A stretch of 64,000 nt of DNA from M3007 sp046329435 (GTDB lineage Bacteria; Bacteroidota; Bacteroidia; Chitinophagales; Saprospiraceae): NCBI GenBank assembly GCA_046329435.1, contig JAXLUR010000011.1, positions 62,001 to 126,000 of the forward strand, in the 5' to 3' direction. Positions 8,701 to 17,737 of the stretch are shown here, piece after piece. Both the position numbers and the translations under genes were made by a program. The notes beneath the pieces are model-generated. The model was given only the letters and a program-made list of their open reading frames with translations, was not told where the DNA came from and ran no database searches. Each line of letters begins with the position of its first letter. The stretch's first letter is position 1.

Positions 8701-10083
8701 TCAAGCGAGCATTTCCAGCAGCCACTCCCGTTCGATCAGGGCGGGTTGCTGCTGCACGGTTTGCCGCAGCGCGGCCACGGCCTGGCGGTCGTTGTGGCGC
8801 AGTCGGGTGAGTTTTTGCACAAAACGAATGATGTTCAGATAATGAGCCTGGTGGTACCCCAGGCTCTTTTTTTTGCGCAGCAGGAAGATCCTGAAACTGG
8901 CGATCAGGGCGTCGAGCGCATCCCATTCGCCGGTCTCGTAGTACATTTTGAGCAGCATGACCCGGCTGTCGAGGTTGAGCATGAGGTCGCTTTCATCGAC
9001 CCGGGCCAGCAGCGGCATGGCCATCTGGTATTGTTTGCGGGCATAATGGAGCCGGGCCAGGTTGTACAGCCGGTTGGGGTTGCGGTATTTTTCTTCCAGC
9101 AGCGGGGCATATTGTTCGATAAACTGCCCAACCCAGTCGAAGTGTTCGAGGCGAAGGCCCAGGGCGACGATATTTTTGAAGGCAAAGCGGCTCAGCAGGC
9201 CGTTTTCGAGCAGGATGCCAGTGTCGAGCCCCACGCCGTAGAGGTCGAACGCTTCGCGGATAAAACGCGGCTCGCCAGTGTTCAGCCTGCGGATGCAGAA
9301 ATTGATGGCCAGGAGCAGGAAAATGCGGCGTTCGTCGGCGGGCAGTTGTGCCGATTGCCGTTCGAGTTCGCCACGGAAAGCCCTGAAATGGTCTTCTTCG
9401 CCGCCTTTCAGCGCTTTGTAGCAATGGTAGTACAGCGCGATCAGGGGTTCCTCTTTCAAAGGGCTTTCCTCCAGAAATTGCAGCAACAACGCTAAAAAGC
9501 TCGTATCAAAATCGGTATTGAACACCGTTCGGTGCGATTCCATGAGGCACGCGAGGCGTAGTTTCGCACCCAGCAGGTAGAGATCGAGCGAGTGGCCGAC
9601 CGCCTGCAAATTGTTGTCGCGGGTGTGCCCGGCCGATTCCATGGCAGCGTACTGCTCCCATTCGAGGCGGTAACGGAGGTAGTAAAACTCGTTGTCGCGC
9701 GGGCGCTTGTCGAGCCGGCCGGCAGCGCGACGGAAAACGTGATCGAGTGCTTTTCCCTCCTTCCGGCGGCGGTACGCTTCGGCAAGGTGGAGCTCGGCCA
9801 GCACAGGGTTTTGCTCCCAGCTGCGCTGCGCAAGAAAATTTTCCACCCGTGCCAGCAAAAACGACTGCACATGTCTCCAGCGGGTATCATCGAAGGGTTC
9901 GCCGGGGTAGCAACGGGCAAATGCCTCCTGTGCGGAACGGTTTGGCATCTCCAGCAGGTATTCCCAAAGCCGGACCACGTCGTCGCGCTGATTAAAATAC
10001 GGGCTTTTTAAAAAAACGCCGCACTCGCGCTTTTCAGGCCCAGTCAAAAAACTGATTATATTAAATAATTTATTTTCAAACAT
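8701..10083 (-). CDS. Uncharacterised all-helical protein, 460 aa
   Basis: No recognised catalytic motif, signal peptide or membrane helix. The sequence is rich in Leu, Arg and Glu and predicted to be almost wholly helical, with TPR-like spacing in the C-terminal half (for example NLARLHYARKQYQMAMPLL). The N-terminus has a KSPYFNQRDDVVRLWEYL segment that I associate with hypothetical proteins of Saprospiria-like genomes, from memory only. It has its own good promoter (10115-10145) and converges on bcp with a 12-bp gap. A cytoplasmic scaffold or binding role is a guess. Confidence 0.75.
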   Translation of the reverse strand: MFENKLFNIISFLTGPEKRECGVFLKSPYFNQRDDVVRLWEYLLEMPNRSAQEAFARCYPGEPFDDTRWRHVQSFLLARVENFLAQRSWEQNPVLAELHLAEAYRRRKEGKALDHVFRRAAGRLDKRPRDNEFYYLRYRLEWEQYAAMESAGHTRDNNLQAVGHSLDLYLLGAKLRLACLMESHRTVFNTDFDTSFLALLLQFLEESPLKEEPLIALYYHCYKALKGGEEDHFRAFRGELERQSAQLPADERRIFLLLAINFCIRRLNTGEPRFIREAFDLYGVGLDTGILLENGLLSRFAFKNIVALGLRLEHFDWVGQFIEQYAPLLEEKYRNPNRLYNLARLHYARKQYQMAMPLLARVDESDLMLNLDSRVMLLKMYYETGEWDALDALIASFRIFLLRKKKSLGYHQAHYLNIIRFVQKLTRLRHNDRQAVAALRQTVQQQPALIEREWLLEMLA

Positions 10084-10114
10084 TTAGAAAAAAATATCAA
10101 CATTTACTTTTTGA

Positions 10115-10145
10115 CAAACCTATTGAATTGTTGTTTTTCTGCCAA
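10115..10145 (-). promoter_or_regulatory. Bacteroidota promoter for the 460-aa helical protein
   Basis: On the minus strand, TTG (10145-10143), a 20-bp spacer and TAGGTTTG (10122-10115), 32 bp upstream of the start codon. This fits the -33/-7 consensus. Confidence 0.6.
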
Positions 10146-10207
10146 GCTTCTCCCGGCATTTTTGCAGCGTTAAATTCTATTTGCGAAGGAAAAAAATCCG
10201 TTGTCAC

Positions 10208-13200
10208 ATGAACACATCACACCTTTTTGCACGACTCCTGACCGGCCTCCTATGCCTTCCGTTGCTGGCTGCCGGCCAGGGCTGGGAGCGCACCTATCCC
10301 ATCAACCAAAGGCAGGCACAGGCGGCGCTGCCGACTCCCGACGGCGGCGCGCTGGTATTGGTTTCGCCCAGCAGCGGCTCGCTGGCCAGCGATTTACAAT
10401 TGATAAAAACCGATGCAAACGGCTTTGAAATCTGGACGCAGAGCGTGCCTACACCGGGCTCCGATATTGCCTACGATATGATCGCCACCCCCGACGGGGG
10501 TGCCGCCATCGTGGGGGCGACGACGACCGGGCCCAACGGGTACACAGACGCCTCGGTGATCAAATACGATGCGCAGTACAACCTGGAATGGCACAGCACC
10601 TACGGCCTGGCCAACAAATACGAAAGCGGCCGTGTGCTGCTGGCCGATGCCGGCGGGTTCTGGCTGGCCGGCAGCTGGGGCGAATGGCCGGTGAACAGTT
10701 TTGTCGCCCGGCTCGATCTGCAGGGCAATGTCGTTTTTGCCACGACGGCAGGCTGCACCCGTTTTTATGCCATTGATTTGGCCCCCGCGCCCAACGGCGG
10801 CGTCCGCTTGTTCGGATATGGCAACCCTTCCGACCCTTCCGCCTATCAGCGTATTCTGACCAACACATACGATGCTGCGGGCAACCTGCTCGGCCAGGTC
10901 GAAGCAGGCACGGGCAACGTCAATTACAGCCTGGTAGATGCCGAACCGACACCCGATGGCGGCCTGTTACTGAGCGGACGCATTGGTTTTCAGTCCTTTT
11001 TAAAAAAACTGGATGCACAGGGTAATGAAGAATGGCAAAACGTGTACCCGCAAGTGCCCTCCTTATACCTGCTGGAAACAAAGCGCAAACCGGACGGAAG
11101 CGGCTACCGTTTGCTGATCAAAAATTACACCGGCAACGATGCCGTGGGTTTGATAGACCTCGCCCCGAACGGCCAGACCAACTGGCAAAAAAACTACGGC
11201 GGCGGCGCCTGGACCAGCACCTTACACATGACTCTGCTGCCCGATAATTCCTGCCTGATCGCGGGTTCGTACAATAATGCCTGGTTTACCGGCCAGGACA
11301 AGCCCTACCTGATCAAAACCGACCCCGACGGCAACTCTTTTTATTCCGGCGTGAGCGGCAAAGTGAGTTTCGACTCGACCAACAGCTGCGCGCCCGGCGC
11401 CGCGATGGTTGGCAATTTAATCCAGATCGACCGGAGTAATAACGACGTTTTCTGGGCCAGAAGCGACGCCAACGGCAACTATTATCTGCCGCTCGACTCC
11501 GGCGACTACCAGCTGAAACTCGTGGAACCCAACCCGGCCTGGGTGCTTTGCCAAACGGTTATCCCGACCGATGTTATGCAGGCGGACACTTCAAACAACC
11601 TTGATTTTGTGCTCATGTTCCAGCCGCAGGCGCTCGACAGTGTGTATGGCTACGCGTTCTACGACGTGGATGGCGATTGTTTCCGCGACTCTTTCGAAAC
11701 GACCGGCTTCGAAGGCCTGACGGTGAATCTTTCTCTCTACGGCGGCGGCGCGGTCAATCAAACCTATACCACCACTACCGATTCCAACGGGTATTACTTA
11801 TTCGATCAATTGACGGGCGCCGACAATTCGATGGGCGCCAACGTCATCATCGAATGGCCCTCCGATTCTTCCAACCTGTATTGTCCCTTTACCGGCTGCG
11901 CCGGAGAAGCGCTCTTTACCTTCAGCAATGAGCTGAGCCACCAGTCCGATTTCGGCTTCCAGTGCGATACCCTGCCCGAGTGCCCGATCATGGAAGTGGA
12001 TATTGCCACCTGGCAGATTCGCCCCTGCTCTACCAGCTACTACGTGGTGAGCTACCGCAATATCGGGGCCGAACCGGCCACGCCGGCCACGGTAGAGGTG
12101 ACGATCGACCCCAGCCTCGTCGTCACGACCAGCAGCATACCCTGGACGGCCGTCAACGGCAACGTGTACAGCTTCAATCTGGGCAATCTGAATCCGGGCC
12201 AGGGCGGCACCTTCCAGATCAATGCCGTGGCGCCCTGCGGCGACCCCGTGGGCACGACCTACTGCGTTGAGGCGCATGCCTACCCCGACACCTGTTCGCT
12301 GCCCGCCGGACCCGACTGGGATGGCTCGCAGATCGAAGTGACTGCCGAATGCGACGGCGACAACGTCATCTTTACCATTCAGAACGTGGGCAGCGGCGAC
12401 ATGTCGCAGGCGCTCGACTACGTGGTGGCCGAAGACAATGTCATGCTGATGATGGGGCAGTTTCAACTGATTTCCGGCCAAAGCCAGCAGGTTGTTTTGC
12501 CCGCCGACGGCTCCTTTTTCCGGCTCGTAGCCGATCAGGCGCCGGGTTTTCCGGGGCTTAATCTGCCCCTGGCCTTTATCCAGGGCTGCGGCGGCAGCGG
12601 AACCAACAGCCTGGGCTTCGTCAACCAGTACGCCCTGGGCGATCAGGAAACCTGGCTTGATATCTTCTGTCTGGAAAGCGTGAACTCCTACGATCCCAAC
12701 GACAAGACGGGCTTTCCGTACGGCTATGGTAACCAGCATTTTATCGAACAAAATACCGATATCGAATACCTCGTTCGTTTCCAGAATACAGGCACGGCGC
12801 CCGCGCACAACGTCGAAATCCGCGACCCGCTGGCCGTGCAATGGCTCGACCCCGCCACGGTGCGCCCCGGCGCTTCCAGCCACCCGTACACCTGGAATAT
12901 TGAAGGAAACGGCACGCTGGTGTTCCGTTTTGCAGACATCAATTTGCCCGACAGCAGCAGCAACCCGGAGTTGTCGCATGGTTTTGTCAAATTCACCGTT
13001 TCGCAACGCCCCAACGTGCCGCTGAACACGGTGATTGAAAACACAGCGGGTATTTATTTTGACCAGAACGAGGCCATCCAGACCAATACGACCTGGCATA
13101 CCGTCGGCAAGGATTTTATCGAAATAGCTTCCAGCGCGACGACGGAAAACGGTACATCCGCCCTTCTGGTGTCGCTTGCACCCCAGCCGGCCGGCGGCGA

Positions 13201-13405
13201 AGTGCGCGTTCAGTTGCAGGGCCTCGACTCGACAGACAAGCTGAATTTCAGCCTCGTTTCGGCGCTCGGCGAGCAGTTGGTCAGCCGCCCCGTCAATAGC
13301 CTTGTATTTGACCAAAACCTGTCGGGGCTGCCGGCCGGCCTCTATTTCTACCGGGTCAGCCGAAACGGGCAAACGCTGGCCAGCGGCAAGCTCGTAAAGT
13401 TGTAG
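10208..13405 (+). CDS. Large secreted T9SS cargo with SdrD B-like and DUF11-like domains, type A sorting tail
   Basis: 1065 aa from the ATG at 10208, with a signal peptide ending LLAAGQ. Residues about 30-370 form repeated PDGGALVL/TPDGGAAIVG-type blades of a beta-propeller. A middle SdrD B-like segment (YGYAFYDVDGDCFRDSFE) follows, then a conserved Bacteroidota module beginning SYDPNDKTGFP with an NTGTAPAHNVEIRDPL stretch (DUF11/DUF7619-like). The last 85 residues look like a type A T9SS sorting domain (LSGLPAGLYFYRV...GKLVKL). It should be exported by Sec, passed through T9SS and anchored or released at the cell surface. Function is unknown. A strong terminator follows at 13445. Confidence 0.88.
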   Translation: MNTSHLFARLLTGLLCLPLLAAGQGWERTYPINQRQAQAALPTPDGGALVLVSPSSGSLASDLQLIKTDANGFEIWTQSVPTPGSDIAYDMIATPDGGAAIVGATTTGPNGYTDASVIKYDAQYNLEWHSTYGLANKYESGRVLLADAGGFWLAGSWGEWPVNSFVARLDLQGNVVFATTAGCTRFYAIDLAPAPNGGVRLFGYGNPSDPSAYQRILTNTYDAAGNLLGQVEAGTGNVNYSLVDAEPTPDGGLLLSGRIGFQSFLKKLDAQGNEEWQNVYPQVPSLYLLETKRKPDGSGYRLLIKNYTGNDAVGLIDLAPNGQTNWQKNYGGGAWTSTLHMTLLPDNSCLIAGSYNNAWFTGQDKPYLIKTDPDGNSFYSGVSGKVSFDSTNSCAPGAAMVGNLIQIDRSNNDVFWARSDANGNYYLPLDSGDYQLKLVEPNPAWVLCQTVIPTDVMQADTSNNLDFVLMFQPQALDSVYGYAFYDVDGDCFRDSFETTGFEGLTVNLSLYGGGAVNQTYTTTTDSNGYYLFDQLTGADNSMGANVIIEWPSDSSNLYCPFTGCAGEALFTFSNELSHQSDFGFQCDTLPECPIMEVDIATWQIRPCSTSYYVVSYRNIGAEPATPATVEVTIDPSLVVTTSSIPWTAVNGNVYSFNLGNLNPGQGGTFQINAVAPCGDPVGTTYCVEAHAYPDTCSLPAGPDWDGSQIEVTAECDGDNVIFTIQNVGSGDMSQALDYVVAEDNVMLMMGQFQLISGQSQQVVLPADGSFFRLVADQAPGFPGLNLPLAFIQGCGGSGTNSLGFVNQYALGDQETWLDIFCLESVNSYDPNDKTGFPYGYGNQHFIEQNTDIEYLVRFQNTGTAPAHNVEIRDPLAVQWLDPATVRPGASSHPYTWNIEGNGTLVFRFADINLPDSSSNPELSHGFVKFTVSQRPNVPLNTVIENTAGIYFDQNEAIQTNTTWHTVGKDFIEIASSATTENGTSALLVSLAPQPAGGEVRVQLQGLDSTDKLNFSLVSALGEQLVSRPVNSLVFDQNLSGLPAGLYFYRVSRNGQTLASGKLVKL

Positions 13406-13444
13406 GCAGGTTTCCAGAATACATTTTCACGTAGTTGCAAACAA

Positions 13445-13474
13445 AAGCCGCCCGGGGAACGACCCGGGCGGCTT
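13445..13474. terminator. Bidirectional intrinsic terminator
   Basis: Perfect 12-bp arms aagccgcccggg / cccgggcggctt with a 6-base loop, lying between two convergent genes. T-rich DNA follows on the minus strand (ttttgttt) and a shorter run on the plus strand. Confidence 0.8.
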
Positions 13475-13507
13475 CATGTTTTGTGTGTCGGGCGCGCGGG
13501 GCGGCCC

Positions 13508-14680
13508 TTATTTTTTCGGGTACACATAAAGCTGGACGTCCTCCTCGCGCACGGTCTGGTCGCAGAGGATAATGAGTCGTTCGACGACGTTGGCCAGTTC
13601 GCGGATGTTGCCGCTCCAGTTGTAGTCCTGCATGGCTTTGATGGCTTCCGGCGAGAAAGTTTTGGGCGGGTGGCCGTAGTCGTCGCTGATGCGGCGGTTG
13701 AAGTGTTCGATCAGGAGCGGGATGTCGTCGCGGCGTTCGTTGAGCGAGGGCACGCGCACGACGATGACGGCGAGGCGGTGGTAGAGGTCTTCGCGGAAGC
13801 GGCCGGCCTCGATTTCCTTGCGGAGGTCTTTGTTGGTGGCTGCCAGCACGCGCACATCGACGCGGATTTCCTTGGTATCGCCCACGCGGGTGATTTTGCT
13901 TTCCTGCAGGGCGCGCAGCACCTTGGCCTGGGCGTCGAGGCTCATGTCGCCGATTTCGTCGAGGAAGAGGGTACCGCCGTTGGCCGATTCGAATTTGCCG
14001 GGGCGGTCGGCGATGGCGCCGGTGAAGGAACCTTTTTTATGGCCGAACAATTCGCTTTCGATCAGTTCGGAAGGGATAGCGGCGCAGTTGACTTCCACGA
14101 GGGGCCCCTCGGCGCGGTTGCTTTTGTCGTGAATCCAGCGCGCCACGAGTTCTTTGCCGGTGCCGTTGGGGCCGGTGATGAGCACGCGGCTGTCGGTGGG
14201 CGCCACTTTGTCGAGCATTCGTTTGATCTCCAGAATCGGGGCGCTTTCGCCGATCATGGTGACGCCTTTGCTGCCGGTTTTGACCTGTTTTTGAAGGGTG
14301 CGGGTGGTGGTGACCAGCTCGGCCTTTTCCATCGCGTTGCGGATGGTGATGAGCATTCGGTTGAGGTCGGGGGGCTTGGAAATATAGTCGAAAGCGCCTT
14401 TTTTGACCGCTTCGACGGCTGTATCGATATTGCCGTGGCCGCTGACCATGATGACGGGCGTTTCGGGCGAAAGGATCTGCAGGCGTTCGAGCGCTTCGAT
14501 GCCGTCGAGTTTGGGCATTTTAATGTCCATGATCACGACGTCGTATTTTTCTTTTTGCACTTTGGCCAGGCATTCGAGGCCGTCGTTCGCTTCGTCAACG
14601 TCGTACTGTTCAAATTCGAGAATTTCGCGCAGGGTGCGCCGGATGGGCATTTCGTCGTCAACAATCAGGATTTTTGCCAT
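13508..14680 (-). CDS. NtrC-type sigma-54-interacting response regulator lacking a C-terminal HTH
   Basis: 390 aa. The receiver domain (1-120) has the acidic pocket DDE and phospho-acceptor Asp52 (MDIKMP). The AAA+ domain has Walker A GPNGTGKE (170-177), the sigma-54-contact loop GSFTGA (217-222) and Walker B GGTLFLDE (235-242), so it can in principle remodel sigma-54 RNA polymerase. The protein ends 13 residues after VERLIIL, where other NtrC proteins carry a Fis-type HTH, so no DNA-binding domain is visible. No histidine kinase gene is adjacent. It converges on the T9SS cargo gene and shares its terminator. Confidence 0.9.
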   Translation of the reverse strand: MAKILIVDDEMPIRRTLREILEFEQYDVDEANDGLECLAKVQKEKYDVVIMDIKMPKLDGIEALERLQILSPETPVIMVSGHGNIDTAVEAVKKGAFDYISKPPDLNRMLITIRNAMEKAELVTTTRTLQKQVKTGSKGVTMIGESAPILEIKRMLDKVAPTDSRVLITGPNGTGKELVARWIHDKSNRAEGPLVEVNCAAIPSELIESELFGHKKGSFTGAIADRPGKFESANGGTLFLDEIGDMSLDAQAKVLRALQESKITRVGDTKEIRVDVRVLAATNKDLRKEIEAGRFREDLYHRLAVIVVRVPSLNERRDDIPLLIEHFNRRISDDYGHPPKTFSPEAIKAMQDYNWSGNIRELANVVERLIILCDQTVREEDVQLYVYPKK

Positions 14681-14893
14681 GTCTTTGAAAAATAAGCTGT
14701 CGGGAGGGGGCTGGGGCTCAAAAATAAAAAACTGTGACGGGATGCGGCTACTGCGTCAACAGGATTACCAGGGGCGTCTCTTTCGGAGGCGGCGACAAAG
14801 AAAAAGGCTTTTCGCTATTCTCCTGTTGGGAGAAACCCATATTTTTCAATCGTAAAATTTTACTCGCTCATTTTTATTTAAAAACCACTCATT

Positions 14894-15583
14894 ATGCGAA
14901 CCAGAACTCACCTTCTTTTTTTCCTTTTCCTGGGCATTGTGCAATTCGGCCGGGCCCAGAGCTTCGGCGTTGTGCAGGAGACCGAATCCATGATGTCGCT
15001 GGGCAGCCGGCCCGGTTACCGGCTGACGTTTGTCAATGCCGAAGCGGGCATGGTGGAAGATATGTGGACGGATTTTGTGAAAAAGAACTTCGGCGGCAAA
15101 CTCAAGAAAGACCGCAAGACCAAGGAACTCACCGCCACCGGCCTGAAATCGCCCATGGTCGGCATCGACCCTTTCACCCTTTATACCACGGTGGAAAAAA
15201 ACGGCTCCAATGTGGTGCTGACCGCTTTTTTCGATAAAGGCGCTTCGTTCCTCAACCGCCGCGACGACCCGCGCGGCGCCCAGGAAGTCAGCAATGCCAT
15301 GCGCCAGTTTTACCTCGACGTGCGCCGCGCCGTGATCGGCAAGGAGATGAAAGCCCAGGAAGAAAAAGCCAAGGAGATGGAAAGCCGGCTCAAAAAACTG
15401 CAGCGCGACAACGAAAGCCTGCACAAGGACATCGACAACTACAAAACCAAGATTAAAAAAGCCGAAGAAGACATCGTGAAAAACCAGAAAGACCAGGAAG
15501 CCACGGCCGTGGACATCGAAACCCAGCGCCGCCTGATCGAACAAACGCGCCAGCGTTTACAAAACGTTGAAAACGAGCAATAA
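14894..15583 (+). CDS. Secreted protein with C-terminal coiled coil, function unknown
   Basis: 229 aa with a signal peptide (about 1-22, ending GRAQ). A compact N-terminal domain (about 25-145, with LTFVNAEAG and FTLYTTVEKNGSNVVLTAFFDKG) is followed by a long charged coiled coil (about 150-229: EEKAKEMESRLKKLQRDNES...). It looks like a periplasmic protein that oligomerises through its C-terminus. I do not recognise the N-terminal family. It is followed by a strong bipartite terminator, so it is probably the last or only gene of its unit. Confidence 0.8.
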   Translation: MRTRTHLLFFLFLGIVQFGRAQSFGVVQETESMMSLGSRPGYRLTFVNAEAGMVEDMWTDFVKKNFGGKLKKDRKTKELTATGLKSPMVGIDPFTLYTTVEKNGSNVVLTAFFDKGASFLNRRDDPRGAQEVSNAMRQFYLDVRRAVIGKEMKAQEEKAKEMESRLKKLQRDNESLHKDIDNYKTKIKKAEEDIVKNQKDQEATAVDIETQRRLIEQTRQRLQNVENEQ

Positions 15584-15610
15584 AGACTCTTTTTTGACCT
15601 TCGGCAAAAC

Positions 15611-15665
15611 AAAAGAGGCCGCCGGAACAACGCCTGTCAGAGGGCGTCGCGCCGGCGGCCTCTTT
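15611..15665 (+). terminator. Nested stem-loop terminator
   Basis: Outer arms aaagaggccgccgg (15612-15625) and ccggcggcctcttt (15652-15665) pair perfectly over 14 bp. The interior has its own acgcc/ggcgt stem. It starts 28 bp after the stop of the coiled-coil protein. Confidence 0.75.
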
Positions 15666-15978
15666 GCTTGGGAGTTGTTGAAAAAGTTGTTTTTGTTTGA
15701 AGCGTTTGAAAAAGCCCGGCAGCCGGAATTTTGCGCAGCAAAAAGTTTGATGTAATAACAAAAACCTGCCTGCGTCGCCCAACAAAAAATGTTAACTTTG
15801 CGAGATGAAAAGGCGCCCCAAAAATTTTTGCACAGGCAGAATTTACCTTTTTTTAACACTGGCTGAACCTGCCTTTTTGTCTGCCGCACCGTAAGCGAAA
15901 AGCCTCCGCCGAACGTAAACGTTTCCAACACACACCATTACAATGTGCGGATTTGGATGCTCGAACTGCCAAAATGAA

Positions 15979-16055
15979 TGTGGATAAACAAAGGGCAATG
16001 TGAATAAGTGTGCGGATTTTTCGAGTTATCCACATTGAAAAAAGGTTTTTCCACA
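15979..16055. other. Cluster of four DnaA boxes upstream of dnaB (possible oriC)
   Basis: Two perfect boxes, TGTGGATAA at 15979-15987 and TTATCCACA at 16026-16034, plus two with one mismatch, TGTGAATAA at 15999-16007 and TTTTCCACA at 16047-16055, all inside 77 bp. They lie in a 560-bp gene-free, AT-richer stretch (15584-16147). This may be the replication origin or a DnaA-controlled dnaB promoter. The rest of the gap holds the terminator at 15611 and a TAACTTTG box at 15793-15800 with no convincing gene behind it. Confidence 0.55.
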
Positions 16056-16078
16056 GGTTTTTGCCCCCTACGGATTGT

Positions 16079-16115
16079 TTTGAAATCGAAGTTCGCGGAT
16101 TTGCCATTACGTTTG
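16079..16115 (+). promoter_or_regulatory. Candidate dnaB promoter
   Basis: TACGTTTG at 16108-16115 matches TAnnTTTG. A TTTG at 16079-16082 lies 25 bp upstream, a little longer than usual. The box is 32 bp from the dnaB ATG and just downstream of the DnaA boxes. Confidence 0.45.
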
Positions 16116-16147
16116 TCTGAGCTGTTTATTTGAATAAACCGGCGCCC

Positions 16148-17686
16148 ATGGCCGAAACCCAAGATTACAACCCTGATCAGCAGGGCCGCAACACTGGCAA
16201 ACGCCGCCCAAACACGTCGGGCGGCTCCGAAGGTTTGTCGAACTACGTGTTCGGCAAGCTCCAGCCACAGGCTTTGCCCCTTGAAGAAGCCGTGCTCGGC
16301 GCCCTTATGATCGAGCGCGATGCTCTGCCCCAGGTTATGGATATCCTGCGCGGCGAGAGTTTTTACCTTGAAGCGCACCAACTGATCTACCGGGCCATCA
16401 TCAGGCTCTTCGAACGCTCGCATCCCGTCGATATTCTGACCGTGGCGGAAGAGCTGAAAAAAAGCGGCGACCTCGACAAGGTCGGCGGCAGTTACTACCT
16501 GGTCGAGCTCAGCAGCCGGGTCGCTTCGGCCGCCAACGTCGAATACCACGCCCGCATCATTGCCCAAAAACACATACAGCGCGAACTCATCCGGGTAAGC
16601 ACCCGGGTAATCAAGGATGCGTATGAAGACACGACCGATGTGTTCAACCTGCTCGATGAAGCGGAAAAAGGCCTGTTCGGCATCACGCAAAACAACCTGA
16701 GCCGCACTTTTGAAAGCATGGGTTCGCTCAGCAGCCGCGTGCTCAAACAGATCGAGGAACTCACCGGCAAAGCCGACGGCCTCACCGGCGTGCCGACGGG
16801 CTTCACCGACCTCGACCGCCTGACTTCCGGCTGGCAACCCTCCGACCTGATCATCATCGCTGCCCGACCCGGTATGGGTAAAACCTCGGCCGTACTGGCC
16901 ATGGCCCTCAACGCCTCCCGCGATTTTAACAAGGGCGTGGCGCTGTTCTCGCTCGAGATGGCCAGCACCCAGCTCGTGTCGCGCCTGATCTCTATGGAAG
17001 CCGAAATATCGGGCTCCAAAATGCGCAACGGCAAACTGGAAGACTACGAGTGGCAACAACTCCAGACCACCGTGGAACGGCTCAGCAGCGTGCCGATCTT
17101 TATCGACGACACGCCGGGCATCAATATCTTCGAGCTGCGCGCCAAATGCCGCCGCCTCAAAATGCAGCACGACATCCAGCTGGTCATCATCGACTACCTG
17201 CAGCTCATGAGCGGCACCTCCGAAAACAACCGCAACGCCAACCGCGAACAGGAGATTGCCGGCATCAGCCGCGCACTCAAATCGATGGCCAAGGAACTGA
17301 GCGTGCCGGTCATCGCCCTCTCGCAGCTGAGCCGGGCGGTGGAGGTACGCGGCGGGAGCAAACGACCGCAGCTGAGCGACCTTCGTGAATCGGGAAGTAT
17401 CGAGCAAGATGCTGATATTGTTGCATTTATATATAGGCCGGAATACTACCAAATCCTCGAAGACGAAAACGGTCAAAGCCTCAAAGGCATTGCCGAGATC
17501 ATCGTCGCCAAACACCGCCACGGCGCGCTCGATACGGTTCGGCTTAAGTTCACCGATCAGTTCGCCAAATTCGGCAACCTCGACGACCCGGCTTTTGCCG
17601 GTATGATGGACCCGCTCAGCGGGCCGTTTTCGCCCAGCATTATTACCAAACCTTCGCGCATGAACGAGGAGGATATTCCCTTCTGA
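16148..17686 (+). CDS. dnaB: Replicative DNA helicase DnaB
   Basis: 512 aa from the ATG at 16148; a TTG 18 bp upstream is a weaker alternative. The N-terminal DnaB domain begins around LPLEEAVLGALM. The RecA-like C-terminal domain has Walker A (ARPGMGKTS), a Walker B-like LVIIDYLQLM and the conserved SQLSRAVE and DLRESGSIEQDAD. It unwinds the parental duplex at the replication fork as a hexamer. The 40-residue N-terminal extension is hydrophilic and not conserved. It lies directly behind a cluster of DnaA boxes. Confidence 0.97.
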   Translation: MAETQDYNPDQQGRNTGKRRPNTSGGSEGLSNYVFGKLQPQALPLEEAVLGALMIERDALPQVMDILRGESFYLEAHQLIYRAIIRLFERSHPVDILTVAEELKKSGDLDKVGGSYYLVELSSRVASAANVEYHARIIAQKHIQRELIRVSTRVIKDAYEDTTDVFNLLDEAEKGLFGITQNNLSRTFESMGSLSSRVLKQIEELTGKADGLTGVPTGFTDLDRLTSGWQPSDLIIIAARPGMGKTSAVLAMALNASRDFNKGVALFSLEMASTQLVSRLISMEAEISGSKMRNGKLEDYEWQQLQTTVERLSSVPIFIDDTPGINIFELRAKCRRLKMQHDIQLVIIDYLQLMSGTSENNRNANREQEIAGISRALKSMAKELSVPVIALSQLSRAVEVRGGSKRPQLSDLRESGSIEQDADIVAFIYRPEYYQILEDENGQSLKGIAEIIVAKHRHGALDTVRLKFTDQFAKFGNLDDPAFAGMMDPLSGPFSPSIITKPSRMNEEDIPF

Positions 17687-17737
17687 CAAAGGCCGGCCGA
17701 CGAGCCGGCAGCCTGGCTGTGTGCCGTTTTTTCAAGC

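Noticed and set aside
15805..15894. 29-codon frame behind a TAACTTTG box
   Set aside because: No family, no conserved pattern, and no TTG at the right distance; probably chance in the gap before dnaB.
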